From DATKPA01 sp051955985 (GTDB taxonomy: Bacteria > Planctomycetota > Phycisphaerae > WQYP01), in the NCBI GenBank assembly GCA_051955985.1, contig JBQCGD010000119.1, positions 1 to 64,000 of the forward strand: DNA of 64,000 nt, read 5' to 3'. The notes below the pieces were generated by a model that did no database searches, was not told where the DNA came from, and was given only the letters and a program-made list of their open reading frames with translations. Positions 32,792 through 42,160 of this stretch are shown one piece after another; the first letter of the stretch is position 1, and each line of letters begins with the position of its first letter. Position numbers and translations under genes: made by a program.

Positions 32792-34447
32792 GTGCTGACG
32801 CTTTTCGTTCTTCAGGGTCCGGACAAGGGTCGGCGATTCGACCTGCCGAATGAAGACAACATCAGTCTGGGGCGGTCGAGCGAGTTTGTGCCGCTGACGG
32901 ACCTGACGGTGTCGCGGCGGCACGCCCATTTGGAGCAGACGCGGGACGGGTGGTTCCTGTTTGATGATGGGGCGGCGAACGGGGTGTTCGTGAACGGGGT
33001 GCGGGTGGATCGGCGGAACAAGGTGAAGATCGGGGACCAGATCCGGATGGGATCGACGCTGCTGGTATTCGGGTCGCCGAACCAGAGCGTGACGGTGTCG
33101 ACGAGCCCGAACGTGGACGTGAAGAATGTGACGAAGCCGGGGGATTCCGCGATTATTTCGACGGTGCCGTCCTCGGATGATTCGGTGGTGCTCGCCGCAC
33201 CGGAGCCGTCGGCGGCGGCGATGGTGCATTTCCGGGTGTTGCTGCAGGTATCGACGGCGTTGTCGGCGCTGTTCGATGTCGATCAGATTCTGAACAAGGT
33301 GATGGACCTGGTGTTTGCGCAGCTGCGGGCGGACCGGGGGTTCATTGCGTTGATCGACGACGAGAACGCGGACAAGGTGAATCCGCGGGTCGTGCGGTAC
33401 CGGGATGAGGACCAGGTGGGGAAAATCGCGGTGTCGCAGACGATCATTCAGCATGTGATCGCCAAGAAGGAGGGGGTGCTGTCGAGCAATGCGATGACGG
33501 ACCAGCGGTTCATGAAGGGGCGGTCGGTTCACAATTTGTCGATACGGTCGGCGATCTGCGTGCCGATCCGGGGGCGGGAGAAAATCCTGGGGGTGATGGA
33601 TATTGATTCGCTGGTGGCGAACTTTTCGTACACGCAGGACCAATTGAGGTTGCTGACGGCGATCGGGCAATTGACGGGGATGGCGATCGAGAACACGCGG
33701 CTGTACCAGGAATCGGTGCAGCAGGAACGTCTGGCGGCGACGGGGGAAACGGTGGCGTCGCTGTCGCATTCGATCAAGAACATTCTGCAGGGGATCAGCG
33801 GCGGGGGGGACGTGGTGGAAATGGGGTTGCGGAAGAACAATATAGAGGAGGTGAAGACCGGCTGGAAGATGCTGCAGCGGAACCTCGACAAGGTGCAGTC
33901 GTTGACGATGAACATGCTGGCGTACTCGAAAGCGCGGAAGCCGACGCTGGAGCTGACGCATTTGCCGCACGTGCTCAATGAGTGCCTGGAGCTGGTCAAA
34001 ACGACGGCAGCGGACAAGAAAGTGGAGTTGCTGACGGAAATCAGCTCTACTCAGCCGCCGATACCGATTGATGCGGACGGGATTCACCAGGCGGTGTTGA
34101 ACCTGCTGGTGAACGCGATCGATGCGGTGGAGCCGAAGCGGGGCGTAGTGACGCTGACCTCGTTTTTTGATGCGCTGGAGCAGATGGCGGTCATCGAGGT
34201 GCAGGACAATGGGTCGGGCATCGCGGAAAAGGATCAGAAGCAGATCTTTGTGCCGTTTTTCTCGACGAAGGGGCAGCGTGGCACGGGCCTGGGGCTGGCA
34301 GTGACCAAGAAGATCGTGGATGAACACCACGGGGAGCTGGAACTTAATTCCAAGGTGGGGCAAGGCACGACGTTCCGGATCAAGCTGCCGATGGAGACAC
34401 AGCAGCGTCCGGACCAGACGCACGCACCCGGGGCGAGAAAACGTTGA
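32792..34447 (+). CDS. FHA-GAF sensor histidine kinase
   Basis: A 551-residue cytoplasmic kinase. An N-terminal FHA domain (GRSSEFVPLTDLTVSRRHAH, GANGVFVNG-like loop) binds phosphothreonine. A GAF domain (ALFDVDQILNKVMDLVFAQL to LRLLTAIGQLTGMAIENTRL) follows. The HisKA region has the phospho-His in SLSHSIKNILQG, and the HATPase has N box NLLVNAIDAVEP, G1 DNGSGIAEKD and G2 RGTGLGLAVTKK. There is no membrane segment and no receiver domain; no response regulator is adjacent. The FHA domain implies input from a Ser/Thr kinase. Start is GTG 32792. Confidence 0.93.
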   Translation: MLTLFVLQGPDKGRRFDLPNEDNISLGRSSEFVPLTDLTVSRRHAHLEQTRDGWFLFDDGAANGVFVNGVRVDRRNKVKIGDQIRMGSTLLVFGSPNQSVTVSTSPNVDVKNVTKPGDSAIISTVPSSDDSVVLAAPEPSAAAMVHFRVLLQVSTALSALFDVDQILNKVMDLVFAQLRADRGFIALIDDENADKVNPRVVRYRDEDQVGKIAVSQTIIQHVIAKKEGVLSSNAMTDQRFMKGRSVHNLSIRSAICVPIRGREKILGVMDIDSLVANFSYTQDQLRLLTAIGQLTGMAIENTRLYQESVQQERLAATGETVASLSHSIKNILQGISGGGDVVEMGLRKNNIEEVKTGWKMLQRNLDKVQSLTMNMLAYSKARKPTLELTHLPHVLNECLELVKTTAADKKVELLTEISSTQPPIPIDADGIHQAVLNLLVNAIDAVEPKRGVVTLTSFFDALEQMAVIEVQDNGSGIAEKDQKQIFVPFFSTKGQRGTGLGLAVTKKIVDEHHGELELNSKVGQGTTFRIKLPMETQQRPDQTHAPGARKR

Positions 34448-34523
34448 GCTGCTGACCCAATCCGGAGTCGTGCCAAAAGCGTAATCCTCACAGAGTCTGT
34501 GCACCTCAGCGGGGCCAATTCGC

Positions 34524-35867
34524 ATGTACCTTCAACATTACAACCTGGCACACCTGCCATTCCGGAACACGCCGGACCCGCGTTTTTTCTACGAGACGCC
34601 GCGGCATAACGAGGCGCTGGCGAATCTTGTGTATGCGGTGGAACAGCGGCGCGGGTTTGTGCTGCTTTCGGGAGAGATCGGTTCGGGAAAGACGCTGGTG
34701 ACGCACCTCCTGCTGCAGCACCTGGAGGATCACGCGCAGGTGGCGCTGGTGCGTAACACGCATTTGAATTCGTCGCAGTTGATCCGTCTGATTTGCGACG
34801 AGTTTTCGATCCAGGCGCCGACGCATGCGGACAAGGCGGGGATGCTGCTGGCGATCAACCAGTTCCTGATCCAGCAGCTCGCGGAAGACCGGCTGGTGGT
34901 GGTGATCATCGACGAAGCGCAGAATCTTTCGGACAAGGTTCTGGAAGAGCTGCGGATGCTGTCGAACCTGGAGACGTCATCGGACAAACTTCTGCAGATC
35001 GTGCTGGTGGGGCAGCCGGAGCTGCGGGACAAGGTCTCGCAGCCGCACCTGGAGCAGCTACGCCAGCGGATCGCGCTATCGTACCACCTGGAGCCGCTGA
35101 CGCTGGAGGAGATCACGGCGTATATTCAGCACCGGCTGACGGTCGCCGCGGCGGAGGGGGGGCAGAAGGCGGTGTTCACGCCGGAAGCGATCGCGAAGAT
35201 CGCGCGTTTTTCGCGGGGGACGCCGCGCATCATCAACGGGTTGTGCGACAACGCCCTGCTGTATGGTTTCACGGGCAAGACGCACACGATCGACGAAGGG
35301 CTGATCGACAAGGTGCTGAAGCATTCGATGCACCTGGTGTCGCGTCATCGCACGCAGATCCAGTCGCCGAGCGTTTCGAGCTCGCCGGCGCCGCGGGTGC
35401 GTCCGAACGCGCCGGAAGCTTTGGCGGTTGCTCCGGAGGCGGCCAAAGCGCCGGCCGCCGCGCCGAGCCCGCCGGACGAAGTGATTCCGCTGGTGGAGGA
35501 GGAGGAGACTAAAAAAAAAAATGGCCGGCGGGATGCCGTCAGCCGGGACGAACCCCATCAGCGACCCGATCCCGGAGACAATTCCCTTTCCGAGCCTGCC
35601 GCAGAGCGCGTAGAGCCGGTTGAGGGGGTGGCGGCGGGGACGGAGGCGGCAACATCGGCGGGGCCCATCCTGGAGCCGGTGGCGGGGGAGGGGCTGCCGG
35701 GGAGTGAAGAAGAGTCGCTGGAATCGGTGGTGGAGGCGGCGGCACAGGCGGCGCAGGCGGAACGTCCTGCAACACCGCCGCCGGCGCAGGCGCCGTCGCT
35801 GGTGGCGCGGATGACGTCGATTGCGATGGTGGTTCCGGCGAAACTGCTCTTTGGGTTTCGTTCCTGA
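34524..35867 (+). CDS. ExeA-like AAA+ ATPase
   Basis: A 447-residue ATPase. It begins MYLQHYNLAHLPFRNTPDPR, the start typical of ExeA/GspA-type proteins, with Walker A GEIGSGKTLV and Walker B VVVIIDEAQNLS. An arginine sensor follows (SRGTPRIINGLCDNALLYGF). The C-terminal 150 residues are Ala/Pro/Glu-rich and disordered, and lack a recognisable peptidoglycan-binding domain and membrane helix. An A11 run (35511-35521) lies at the start of that tail. Related ATPases assist secretin assembly in type II secretion or act in transposition. It lies 76 nt after the FHA kinase on the same strand. Confidence 0.9.
   Translation: MYLQHYNLAHLPFRNTPDPRFFYETPRHNEALANLVYAVEQRRGFVLLSGEIGSGKTLVTHLLLQHLEDHAQVALVRNTHLNSSQLIRLICDEFSIQAPTHADKAGMLLAINQFLIQQLAEDRLVVVIIDEAQNLSDKVLEELRMLSNLETSSDKLLQIVLVGQPELRDKVSQPHLEQLRQRIALSYHLEPLTLEEITAYIQHRLTVAAAEGGQKAVFTPEAIAKIARFSRGTPRIINGLCDNALLYGFTGKTHTIDEGLIDKVLKHSMHLVSRHRTQIQSPSVSSSPAPRVRPNAPEALAVAPEAAKAPAAAPSPPDEVIPLVEEEETKKKNGRRDAVSRDEPHQRPDPGDNSLSEPAAERVEPVEGVAAGTEAATSAGPILEPVAGEGLPGSEEESLESVVEAAAQAAQAERPATPPPAQAPSLVARMTSIAMVVPAKLLFGFRS
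35511..35521 (+). repeat. Poly-A tract (A11) inside the ExeA-like gene
   Basis: Eleven consecutive A residues occur in an otherwise GC-rich coding region, encoding TKKKN. A slip of one base would give an alternative tail of about 30 residues beginning MAGGMPSAGTNPIS and ending at a TAG near 35610, in place of the 110-residue acidic tail. Confidence 0.9.
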
Positions 35868-36911
35868 TCAGGAGTTGACGCGGGCGATCATGGCGTCGGT
35901 GAATTCCTTCGTGCCGGCGGTTCCACCGAGATCGCGGGTCCGCACTTTTCCCTCAGCGAGAATGGTGTTGTAGGCGGCCTTGATCCTGTCGGCGGCGGCG
36001 TGGCAGGCGGGGTCACTGGTCGTGTCGTGGAGATGATTCAGCATCATCACGCCGGACATGATGCAGGCGAGCGGGTTGGCAAGGCCTTTGCCGGCGATGT
36101 CGGGGGCGGTTCCGTGGACGGCTTCGAAGACGGCTGCGTGTTCGCCGATGTTTGCACCGGGCACGACGCCGAGGCCGCCGACGAGGCCGGCACAGAGATC
36201 GGACATGAGATCGCCGTAGAGGTTTTCCATGAGGAGAACGTCGTAGCGGGTGGGGTCTTTGACGAGCTGCATGCAGCCGTTGTCGATGATCAATTCTTCG
36301 TACTCGACCGAGGGGTGTTCGTCATCATGCACGCGCTTGGCGACGCGGATGAACATGCCGTCGGTGAGCTTCATGATGTTGGCCTTGTGGAAGACAGTGA
36401 CCTTGCGGCGGCCGCGGAGCTTGGCGTAGCGGAATGCGGCGCGGGCGATGCGCTCGCAGGCGGCTTCGGTGCAGACCTTGAGGGAGGTGACGACGCCGGC
36501 GGTGACTTCGTTCTCGATGCCGGAATAAAGGCCTTCAGTGTTTTCGCGGAAGATGACAAGGTCGACATTGTCGTAGCGGGTCTTGATGCCGGGCATGGAG
36601 CGGACGGGGCGGACGGCGGAATAGAGGTCGAGTTTTTTGCGGAGGGTGACGTTGACCGATCGGAAGCCTTTGCCGATCGGCGTGCCGACGGGACCTTTCA
36701 GGCCGACCTTGTATTTTTTGATGGCGTCGAGCGTTTTTTCGGGGAGGGTGTCGCCGTCGGTCTGGATGGCCCCTTCACCGGCCGGCATTTCGATCCACTC
36801 GATGCCGTCATTTTTGCCGGCGAACGCCGCGTCGATCACGTCTCGTGCGGCATGCGCGACTTCGGGCCCGATGCCATCGCCGGGAATCAACACCACTGTG
36901 TGCCGTGCCAT
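35868..36911 (-). CDS. NAD-type isocitrate dehydrogenase
   Basis: A 347-residue beta-decarboxylating dehydrogenase that converts isocitrate to 2-oxoglutarate. Motifs: IPGDGIGPEV near the start, LRKKLDLYSAVRPVRSMPG, DLVIFRENTEGLYSGIE (substrate-binding, isocitrate rather than isopropylmalate type), KANIMKLTDGMF, and the metal-binding Asp residues in MENLYGDLMSDLCAGLVGG. The cofactor region is HGTAPDIAGKGLANP. Homology to the homoisocitrate/NAD-IDH group suggests NAD use. ATG 36911 (MARHTVVLIPG) fits the family. Its stop abuts the ExeA stop as TGATCA (35865-35870). Confidence 0.92.
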   Translation of the reverse strand: MARHTVVLIPGDGIGPEVAHAARDVIDAAFAGKNDGIEWIEMPAGEGAIQTDGDTLPEKTLDAIKKYKVGLKGPVGTPIGKGFRSVNVTLRKKLDLYSAVRPVRSMPGIKTRYDNVDLVIFRENTEGLYSGIENEVTAGVVTSLKVCTEAACERIARAAFRYAKLRGRRKVTVFHKANIMKLTDGMFIRVAKRVHDDEHPSVEYEELIIDNGCMQLVKDPTRYDVLLMENLYGDLMSDLCAGLVGGLGVVPGANIGEHAAVFEAVHGTAPDIAGKGLANPLACIMSGVMMLNHLHDTTSDPACHAAADRIKAAYNTILAEGKVRTRDLGGTAGTKEFTDAMIARVNS

Positions 36912-37110
36912 CCGTACAAACTCCAATCACCCTCAAGCGGAACGAAAGCGGAACATCTGAGCGCCTGCCGCGGTTGGGCAGCTTGAGCAGATGGGTGCGC
37001 GGGGGTGCGCACCGGTTTCCATCTCCACCAGCGCTTATCTTATGCCAAATCGGCGGCGCGACAAGAATGGGGAGGGCATGGTGTTGCCAATGGAACTGCG
37101 CTGCATGAGG

Positions 37111-38862
37111 TTAAATGCGGAGTTTGACGGCGGATTCCTTGGCACCGTTGGCCGTGGCGAGGGGCTTGGTGGCTTTGTTGATGTTGCCGCCTTCGATGGT
37201 AATGGATTGGTTGTTGGCGCCTTCGAGCTGGAGGAAGGTGGGGACGGGGGTGAGGGTTCGCGGGGAGGTGAGGAGGATATCGGAGGAGTTGGAGATGCGG
37301 AGGAGGGATTCGGCGGATTCGTTGCCCTGGGCGGCGAGGCCGGTGAGGGTGACGTCGTGCATGTTTTCGAGGATGACGGCGGGGCGGAGTTCCGGGTTGG
37401 CCGTCTGGAAGCGGACGTTGTTGAGCGTGACGGCCTTGGCGTTTCGGGCGTAGAAGCCGTAGGCCGGAATGGGGCCGAGGACGAAGTATTCGCCGGCGAT
37501 CTGGGGCACGTCGCGGTTGGCGCCCATTTCGGCGGTGCCGCCGCCGCCGAAGGTGAGGTGGATGTTGTCGAAGCTGATATTTTCGACAATGGCATCCCCG
37601 ACCACGTTGATAACGATGGCGGAGAATTTTTCAGCGGGGCGGTAGCTGCTGAACTGCTTGGTGTCGCGGAGCTGGGGCGGGTCGGTGGTGACGGTGCCGT
37701 GGATATTCGAGAAGGAGATGTTGCGGACGAGCGCGGGGGGACGGGGCTGTGTCGCGGCGGTTTCGTTTTCGTATTCGGCGGGTTGAGAAGCGGCGGGGCG
37801 GGTGGAGGGCTGGGTGCTGGGGCGGGAGCGATAGCGGCCGGCGGAGATGTTGATGGGGCCCGTGACTTCCTTGAGGATGATGTTGGAGAACGAGAAGTTT
37901 TCGAGCTTACCGCCGGGTCCGCAGGCGAGTTTGAAGGGGCAGCCGTAGCATTCCCAGATGATGCAGTTGGAGACGACGACGTTTTCAGCCTGGCCGGAGC
38001 CGAAGCGGAAGATGGACCAGCGCGTGGAGAAGGAGCAGTTGTCGACCATAATGAACTTGCAGGAGCCGAAGAGGGCGCAGGCGTCGTCCTGGCATTCGAC
38101 GTTGCAGTTGGTGATGTTGACGTGCTCGGCGGAGATGAAGTGGAAGCCGTCGTTGTTGGAGTTGACGCGGGAGTGAATGTGGAGGGCGTCCATCAGGACG
38201 TACTGGGACTGGATCACGCGGATGGAGTGGAAGGCGCAATCGACGAGGGTGACGTTGCGGACGGTGAGGTTTTCGCAGCGGTAGGCGAGGATGTGGTAGG
38301 GGCGGTGGGAGCCAGAGAGGCCTGCGGGAGAGGGTTGACCGCGCGCGGGGGATTTGAAAAGGAAGCCCTGGCCGTCGATTTTGCCGGGACCTTCGACGGT
38401 GACGTTGGTGGCGTTGACCGCGTAGAGCAGTGCCCAGTTGCCGTCGTTGAGGGTGGCGTCGCCGTGGAGGGGGATTTCGGTGACTTCGTGGTAGACGTCG
38501 GCGTGCGCAGCCCCAAGGAGGGTGGCGCCGGCGGCGATGTGGAGGGTGACGTTGGATTTGAGCCGGGTGGCGCCGATCTGGAAGGTCCCGGCGGGGACGA
38601 GGACTTTGCCGCCGCCATCCTGGGTGCATTGGTCGATGGCTTTCTGAAGGGCGGGGGTGTCGTTGGCGTTGCCGTCGCCGACGGCGCCGAAGTCGCGGAT
38701 GTTGTAAGTGCGTGTGCCGAGGTCGTTGTTGGGGTTGGCGGCGGGGGTGGATTGAGCGTTGGCGAATTTGGGGAGCGCGCCGGCGGCAGCAGCAGCGAGA
38801 GGAGCGGAGACGAGGGAGACCCATTGGCGGCGGGAAAGGCCCGAGGCGTTGGTGGTGGACAT
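37111..38862 (-). CDS. Secreted GH28/pectate-lyase-3-like right-handed beta-helix protein
   Basis: A 583-residue exported protein. The Tat-like signal is SRRQWVSL followed by APLAAAAAGALPKFANA. The body starts NIRDFGAVGDGNANDTPALQ, the Pectate_lyase_3 entry of polygalacturonase-type helices. It continues with NNDGFHFISAEHVNI and CQDDACALFGSC, where GH28 enzymes carry their catalytic Asp residues (DG and DD). Late turns are rich in NISFDNIHL-type ladder repeats. Substrate is probably a uronic-acid polysaccharide, but the QDD in place of GDD leaves activity uncertain. Start ATG 38862 follows AGGAG by 12 nt. It is divergent from the Moco oxidoreductase operon. Confidence 0.85.
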   Translation of the reverse strand: MSTTNASGLSRRQWVSLVSAPLAAAAAGALPKFANAQSTPAANPNNDLGTRTYNIRDFGAVGDGNANDTPALQKAIDQCTQDGGGKVLVPAGTFQIGATRLKSNVTLHIAAGATLLGAAHADVYHEVTEIPLHGDATLNDGNWALLYAVNATNVTVEGPGKIDGQGFLFKSPARGQPSPAGLSGSHRPYHILAYRCENLTVRNVTLVDCAFHSIRVIQSQYVLMDALHIHSRVNSNNDGFHFISAEHVNITNCNVECQDDACALFGSCKFIMVDNCSFSTRWSIFRFGSGQAENVVVSNCIIWECYGCPFKLACGPGGKLENFSFSNIILKEVTGPINISAGRYRSRPSTQPSTRPAASQPAEYENETAATQPRPPALVRNISFSNIHGTVTTDPPQLRDTKQFSSYRPAEKFSAIVINVVGDAIVENISFDNIHLTFGGGGTAEMGANRDVPQIAGEYFVLGPIPAYGFYARNAKAVTLNNVRFQTANPELRPAVILENMHDVTLTGLAAQGNESAESLLRISNSSDILLTSPRTLTPVPTFLQLEGANNQSITIEGGNINKATKPLATANGAKESAVKLRI

Positions 38863-39117
38863 GAGAAAAAGTGCTCCTGAAATGGGCCGGAGGCACGGCG
38901 GAGGAAGAACGACGGGGCTCGGAGAATCTTGCGGGGAGAGGCTAGGGTTTTTACCGAGGTGAATCGTCGAAAGGGGAGGGAAATAAATAGTTGCCGCGGG
39001 AAAAAGGGGAGGGGGGAGTATAGACCGCAATTTATTTTGGGGTGTTGCGTTGGAGGAAATGAGTTAACATGGTCGGCACGTTTCTGGAACAGGTCCATTG
39101 GTTTAAGGAGTGGATCG

Positions 39118-39777
39118 ATGGCAGGGAACTCCACATCGGATGCTTCGAAGGGGAAATCTTCGGAGGGGTTGAGTCGAAGAGGATTTTTGAAAGGGGTTGG
39201 GGCGGCGGCGGTGGTAGCCGACGGGCTGCTGAACCACGTGGTGCCTGCGCCGGCTGCGGAAGCGGCGGCGGAGGAAAATTCGAACGGGATCATAAAAGGG
39301 GAGGTGGAGATCACGCTGAAAGTGAACGGGCAGGATCGGCGGGTGAAGGTGGAACCGCGGACGACGCTCTTGAGCGCACTGCGGGACCGCATGGAGCCGG
39401 AGGTCACCGGGCCGAAGCTGGTGTGCAACGTGGGGACATGCGGGGCGTGCACGGTGATCATGGACGGGAAGACGGTGTACGGATGTTCGGTGCTGGCGGT
39501 GGATGCGGTGGGGAAAGAGATCACGACGGTGGAAGGGCTGGGGACGCCGGAGCACATGCACCCGGTGCAGAAGGCGTTCTGCGACAAGGATGCGATGATG
39601 TGCGGGTTCTGCACGTCGGGATTTGTGACCTCGGCGACGGCGCTCTTGCGGGAGAATCCGAATCCGTCGCTGCAGGAAATCAAGGAGGGGTGCAAGGGGA
39701 ATTTCTGCCGGTGCGGGACATATCCGCACATTTTCCAGGCGGTGGAAGCGGCGGCGAAGTCGGGGAAGCCGGTGTGA
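39118..39777 (+). CDS. Tat-exported [2Fe-2S] subunit, xanthine dehydrogenase family (PaoA-like)
   Basis: A 219-residue protein. A twin-arginine signal (LSRRGFLKGVGAAAVV) is followed by two [2Fe-2S] domains: plant-type ferredoxin (CNVGTCGACTV, then a Cys in VYGCSV) and the helical CO-dehydrogenase-type domain (CGFCTSGF and FCRCGTYPHI). The Tat signal on the iron-sulphur subunit is the hallmark of periplasmic PaoABC-type aldehyde oxidoreductases, in which the other two subunits are co-exported. The ATG at 39118 has AAGGAG 7 nt upstream. First gene of a four-gene operon. Confidence 0.93.
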   Translation: MAGNSTSDASKGKSSEGLSRRGFLKGVGAAAVVADGLLNHVVPAPAAEAAAEENSNGIIKGEVEITLKVNGQDRRVKVEPRTTLLSALRDRMEPEVTGPKLVCNVGTCGACTVIMDGKTVYGCSVLAVDAVGKEITTVEGLGTPEHMHPVQKAFCDKDAMMCGFCTSGFVTSATALLRENPNPSLQEIKEGCKGNFCRCGTYPHIFQAVEAAAKSGKPV

Positions 39778-39880
39778 GGTTTTCGCCCTTCCAGGGACGA
39801 CGACGGAAACGCGAAAAGACGAAGAGACGAAGGCCCACGAAGAAAGACATTTTTGGGTTTGGGGAATAAAGGATTGAATC

Positions 39881-42142
39881 ATGGCTGATATGGATACACG
39901 GAGCGGGACGGCGCCGGCGGAATCGAAGCAGTCGGACGATCACAAGGGGAAGCGGCGGGTGATGGCGGAGGAGGTGGTGAACGGGCAGCCGACCGGGAAG
40001 TATATTGAGGAGTGGGTCGATGACACGACGTTGTCGTGGGGGCCGAAGGAGAGCCATCGGTTCATCAACAAGCCGTTTCCCCGGCCGGACGGGCCGGCGA
40101 AGACGACGGGCATGGCGAAGTACACGCATGACATCGTTGTGCCGGGAATGCTGCACGCGAAGTTTCTGACATCGCCGATCGCGCACGCGAAGATGAAGAA
40201 GATCGATGTTTCGCCGGCGCAGCAGATGGCCGGGGTAAAAGCCGTGCTGACGATTCCGGGGGAGATCAAGTACGAGGGCCAGCCGATTGCGGTGGTGGCG
40301 GCGGTGACGCAGGAAATTGCGGAGGATGCGGCCCGGGCGATCGTGGTGGAGTTTGACGAGCAGAAACATGTGGTGACGGCCGACGAAGCAATGAAACCGG
40401 ACGGGCTGAAGCTGTTCGGGAAACCGGAGCCGCGGACAAGGGGCGATTCCGGGCGGGCCGATGCGGCATTGAAGCAATGCGATGCCGTCGTGGAGGCGGA
40501 ATACCGGACCCCGATCTGGCATCACTGCTGCCTGGAAACACATGGGACGGTGGTGGATTTCAGCGGCGGGGATAAGGCGACGGTGTACGCGTCCACCCAG
40601 GGAACATTTTCCGTGCACAAGGATGCAGTGAATTTCCTGGGGTTGGATGGGGAGAACGTGGTATCCGTGGTGCATCACATGGGCGGCGGGTTCGGGTCGA
40701 AGTTCGGGCTGGGGATCGTCGGGAAATGGGCATGCGCCCTGTCGAGGGCAACGAAGTCGCCCGTGAAGCTGATGCTGTCGCGGCGCGAGGAGCACCTGAC
40801 ATCGGGCAACGGGCCGGGGTCCGTTCAGCGGTTCAAGGCGGGGGTGACCAAGGATGGAAAGCTGGTGGCGCTCCGGGCGGAGCAGTATTCGCTGTCGGGC
40901 ATCTCGCGGTCAAACCTGGCGGGACAGCCATACCAGTACAAGGCGGGGTCGGTCTACACGGAAGCGTCGATCGTGAACACGAACGAGGATGGGTCGTGCG
41001 CGATGCGCGCTCCGGGGCATCCCCAGGCGTGCTTTGCGATGGAATCGCTGATGGACGAGCTGGCGGAAAAGATCGGGATGGACCCGATCGATTTCCGGAA
41101 GAAGAACATCGGCACCGGGGAGAGCGCGGACGCTTGGAGCCGGCAACTGGACAAGGGGGCGGAGGTGATCGGCTGGAGCAAGCGGAAGATGAAGGCGGGG
41201 GCGGACAGTGGTCCGGTGAAGCGGGGGTTCGGGTGCGGGATCGGCGCCTGGGGCGGCGGGGGGCACAGGCAGTGCATTGTGAACGTGAAGATCAATCCGG
41301 ACGGGGGCGTGATCGTGGAGAGCGGAACGCAGGACCTCGGCACCGGGACGCGCGGGTATGTGCGCGGGATCGTGGCCGACGAACTGGGGCTCGATTACGA
41401 CGATGTGCAGGAGAAAATCGGCCAGTCGACGTATGGCGACGCCAATTCGTCGGGCGGTTCGACGACGGCGGCGTCGCTGGCGCCGGCGGTCAAGGATGCG
41501 GCAAACAATGCGCGAGAGCAGATGGCCAAGCGCGTGGCGCCGCTGCTGGGCCTGAAGCCGGAACAGGCAAATCAAATTGCGTTTTCCGAGCGGACCGTGT
41601 CCGGCAACGGGAAGACATTGAAGTGGGAGGAGGCGTGCAAGGCAGTGCCGACGGCGGGGCTGTCCGCCCGCGGGGAGTGGAAGCCGGGGCTTTCGGGGAA
41701 CGGGGCGCATGGGGCGTCGTTTGCGGAAGTGGAAGTGGACACCGAGACCGGCAAGGTACGCGTCGTAAAGATGTGCCACGTGCAGGACGGCGGGTTGATC
41801 CTGAACCGGTTGACGGCCGAGAGCCAGATCAACGGCGGGATGATCCAGTCGATGGGCGGCGCGTTGTACGAGGCGCGGGTGATGGACCAGGACCTGGGGG
41901 TGATGGTGAACGAGTCCTCGGGGTTCCTGGACTACAAACTGCCGGGGACGATGGAGATTCCCGAACTGCATCCGGTGATTGATGACGGGGACACGCGGAA
42001 CGTGGTGATCGGGATCGCGGAGCCGGCGAACATCCCGGGGATCGGGGCGATTGCGAACGCGGTGTACAACGCGTGCGGAGTGCGCGTGCGCGATTTGCCG
42101 ATCACTCCTGACAAGATTCTGGCCGGGCTGATGAAAGCCTGA
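39881..42142 (+). CDS. Molybdopterin-binding subunit, xanthine dehydrogenase family (PaoC-like)
   Basis: A 753-residue catalytic subunit carrying the Mo-cytosine/molybdopterin dinucleotide. Landmarks: RPDGPAKTTGMAKYTHDI at the start of the a/b hammerhead domain, HHMGGGFGSKFG and MRAPGHPQACFAMES around the cofactor, GTQDLGTGTRGY, and near the C-terminus GIAEPANIPGIGAIANAVYN, whose Glu is the expected catalytic base. There is no signal peptide of its own, as expected if exported with the Fe-S subunit. The substrate (aldehyde, purine or other heterocycle) cannot be read from sequence. XdhC/PaoD-type chaperone is not adjacent. Confidence 0.93.
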   Translation: MADMDTRSGTAPAESKQSDDHKGKRRVMAEEVVNGQPTGKYIEEWVDDTTLSWGPKESHRFINKPFPRPDGPAKTTGMAKYTHDIVVPGMLHAKFLTSPIAHAKMKKIDVSPAQQMAGVKAVLTIPGEIKYEGQPIAVVAAVTQEIAEDAARAIVVEFDEQKHVVTADEAMKPDGLKLFGKPEPRTRGDSGRADAALKQCDAVVEAEYRTPIWHHCCLETHGTVVDFSGGDKATVYASTQGTFSVHKDAVNFLGLDGENVVSVVHHMGGGFGSKFGLGIVGKWACALSRATKSPVKLMLSRREEHLTSGNGPGSVQRFKAGVTKDGKLVALRAEQYSLSGISRSNLAGQPYQYKAGSVYTEASIVNTNEDGSCAMRAPGHPQACFAMESLMDELAEKIGMDPIDFRKKNIGTGESADAWSRQLDKGAEVIGWSKRKMKAGADSGPVKRGFGCGIGAWGGGGHRQCIVNVKINPDGGVIVESGTQDLGTGTRGYVRGIVADELGLDYDDVQEKIGQSTYGDANSSGGSTTAASLAPAVKDAANNAREQMAKRVAPLLGLKPEQANQIAFSERTVSGNGKTLKWEEACKAVPTAGLSARGEWKPGLSGNGAHGASFAEVEVDTETGKVRVVKMCHVQDGGLILNRLTAESQINGGMIQSMGGALYEARVMDQDLGVMVNESSGFLDYKLPGTMEIPELHPVIDDGDTRNVVIGIAEPANIPGIGAIANAVYNACGVRVRDLPITPDKILAGLMKA

Positions 42143-42160
42143 TCGAAAGAGGAACATGCG

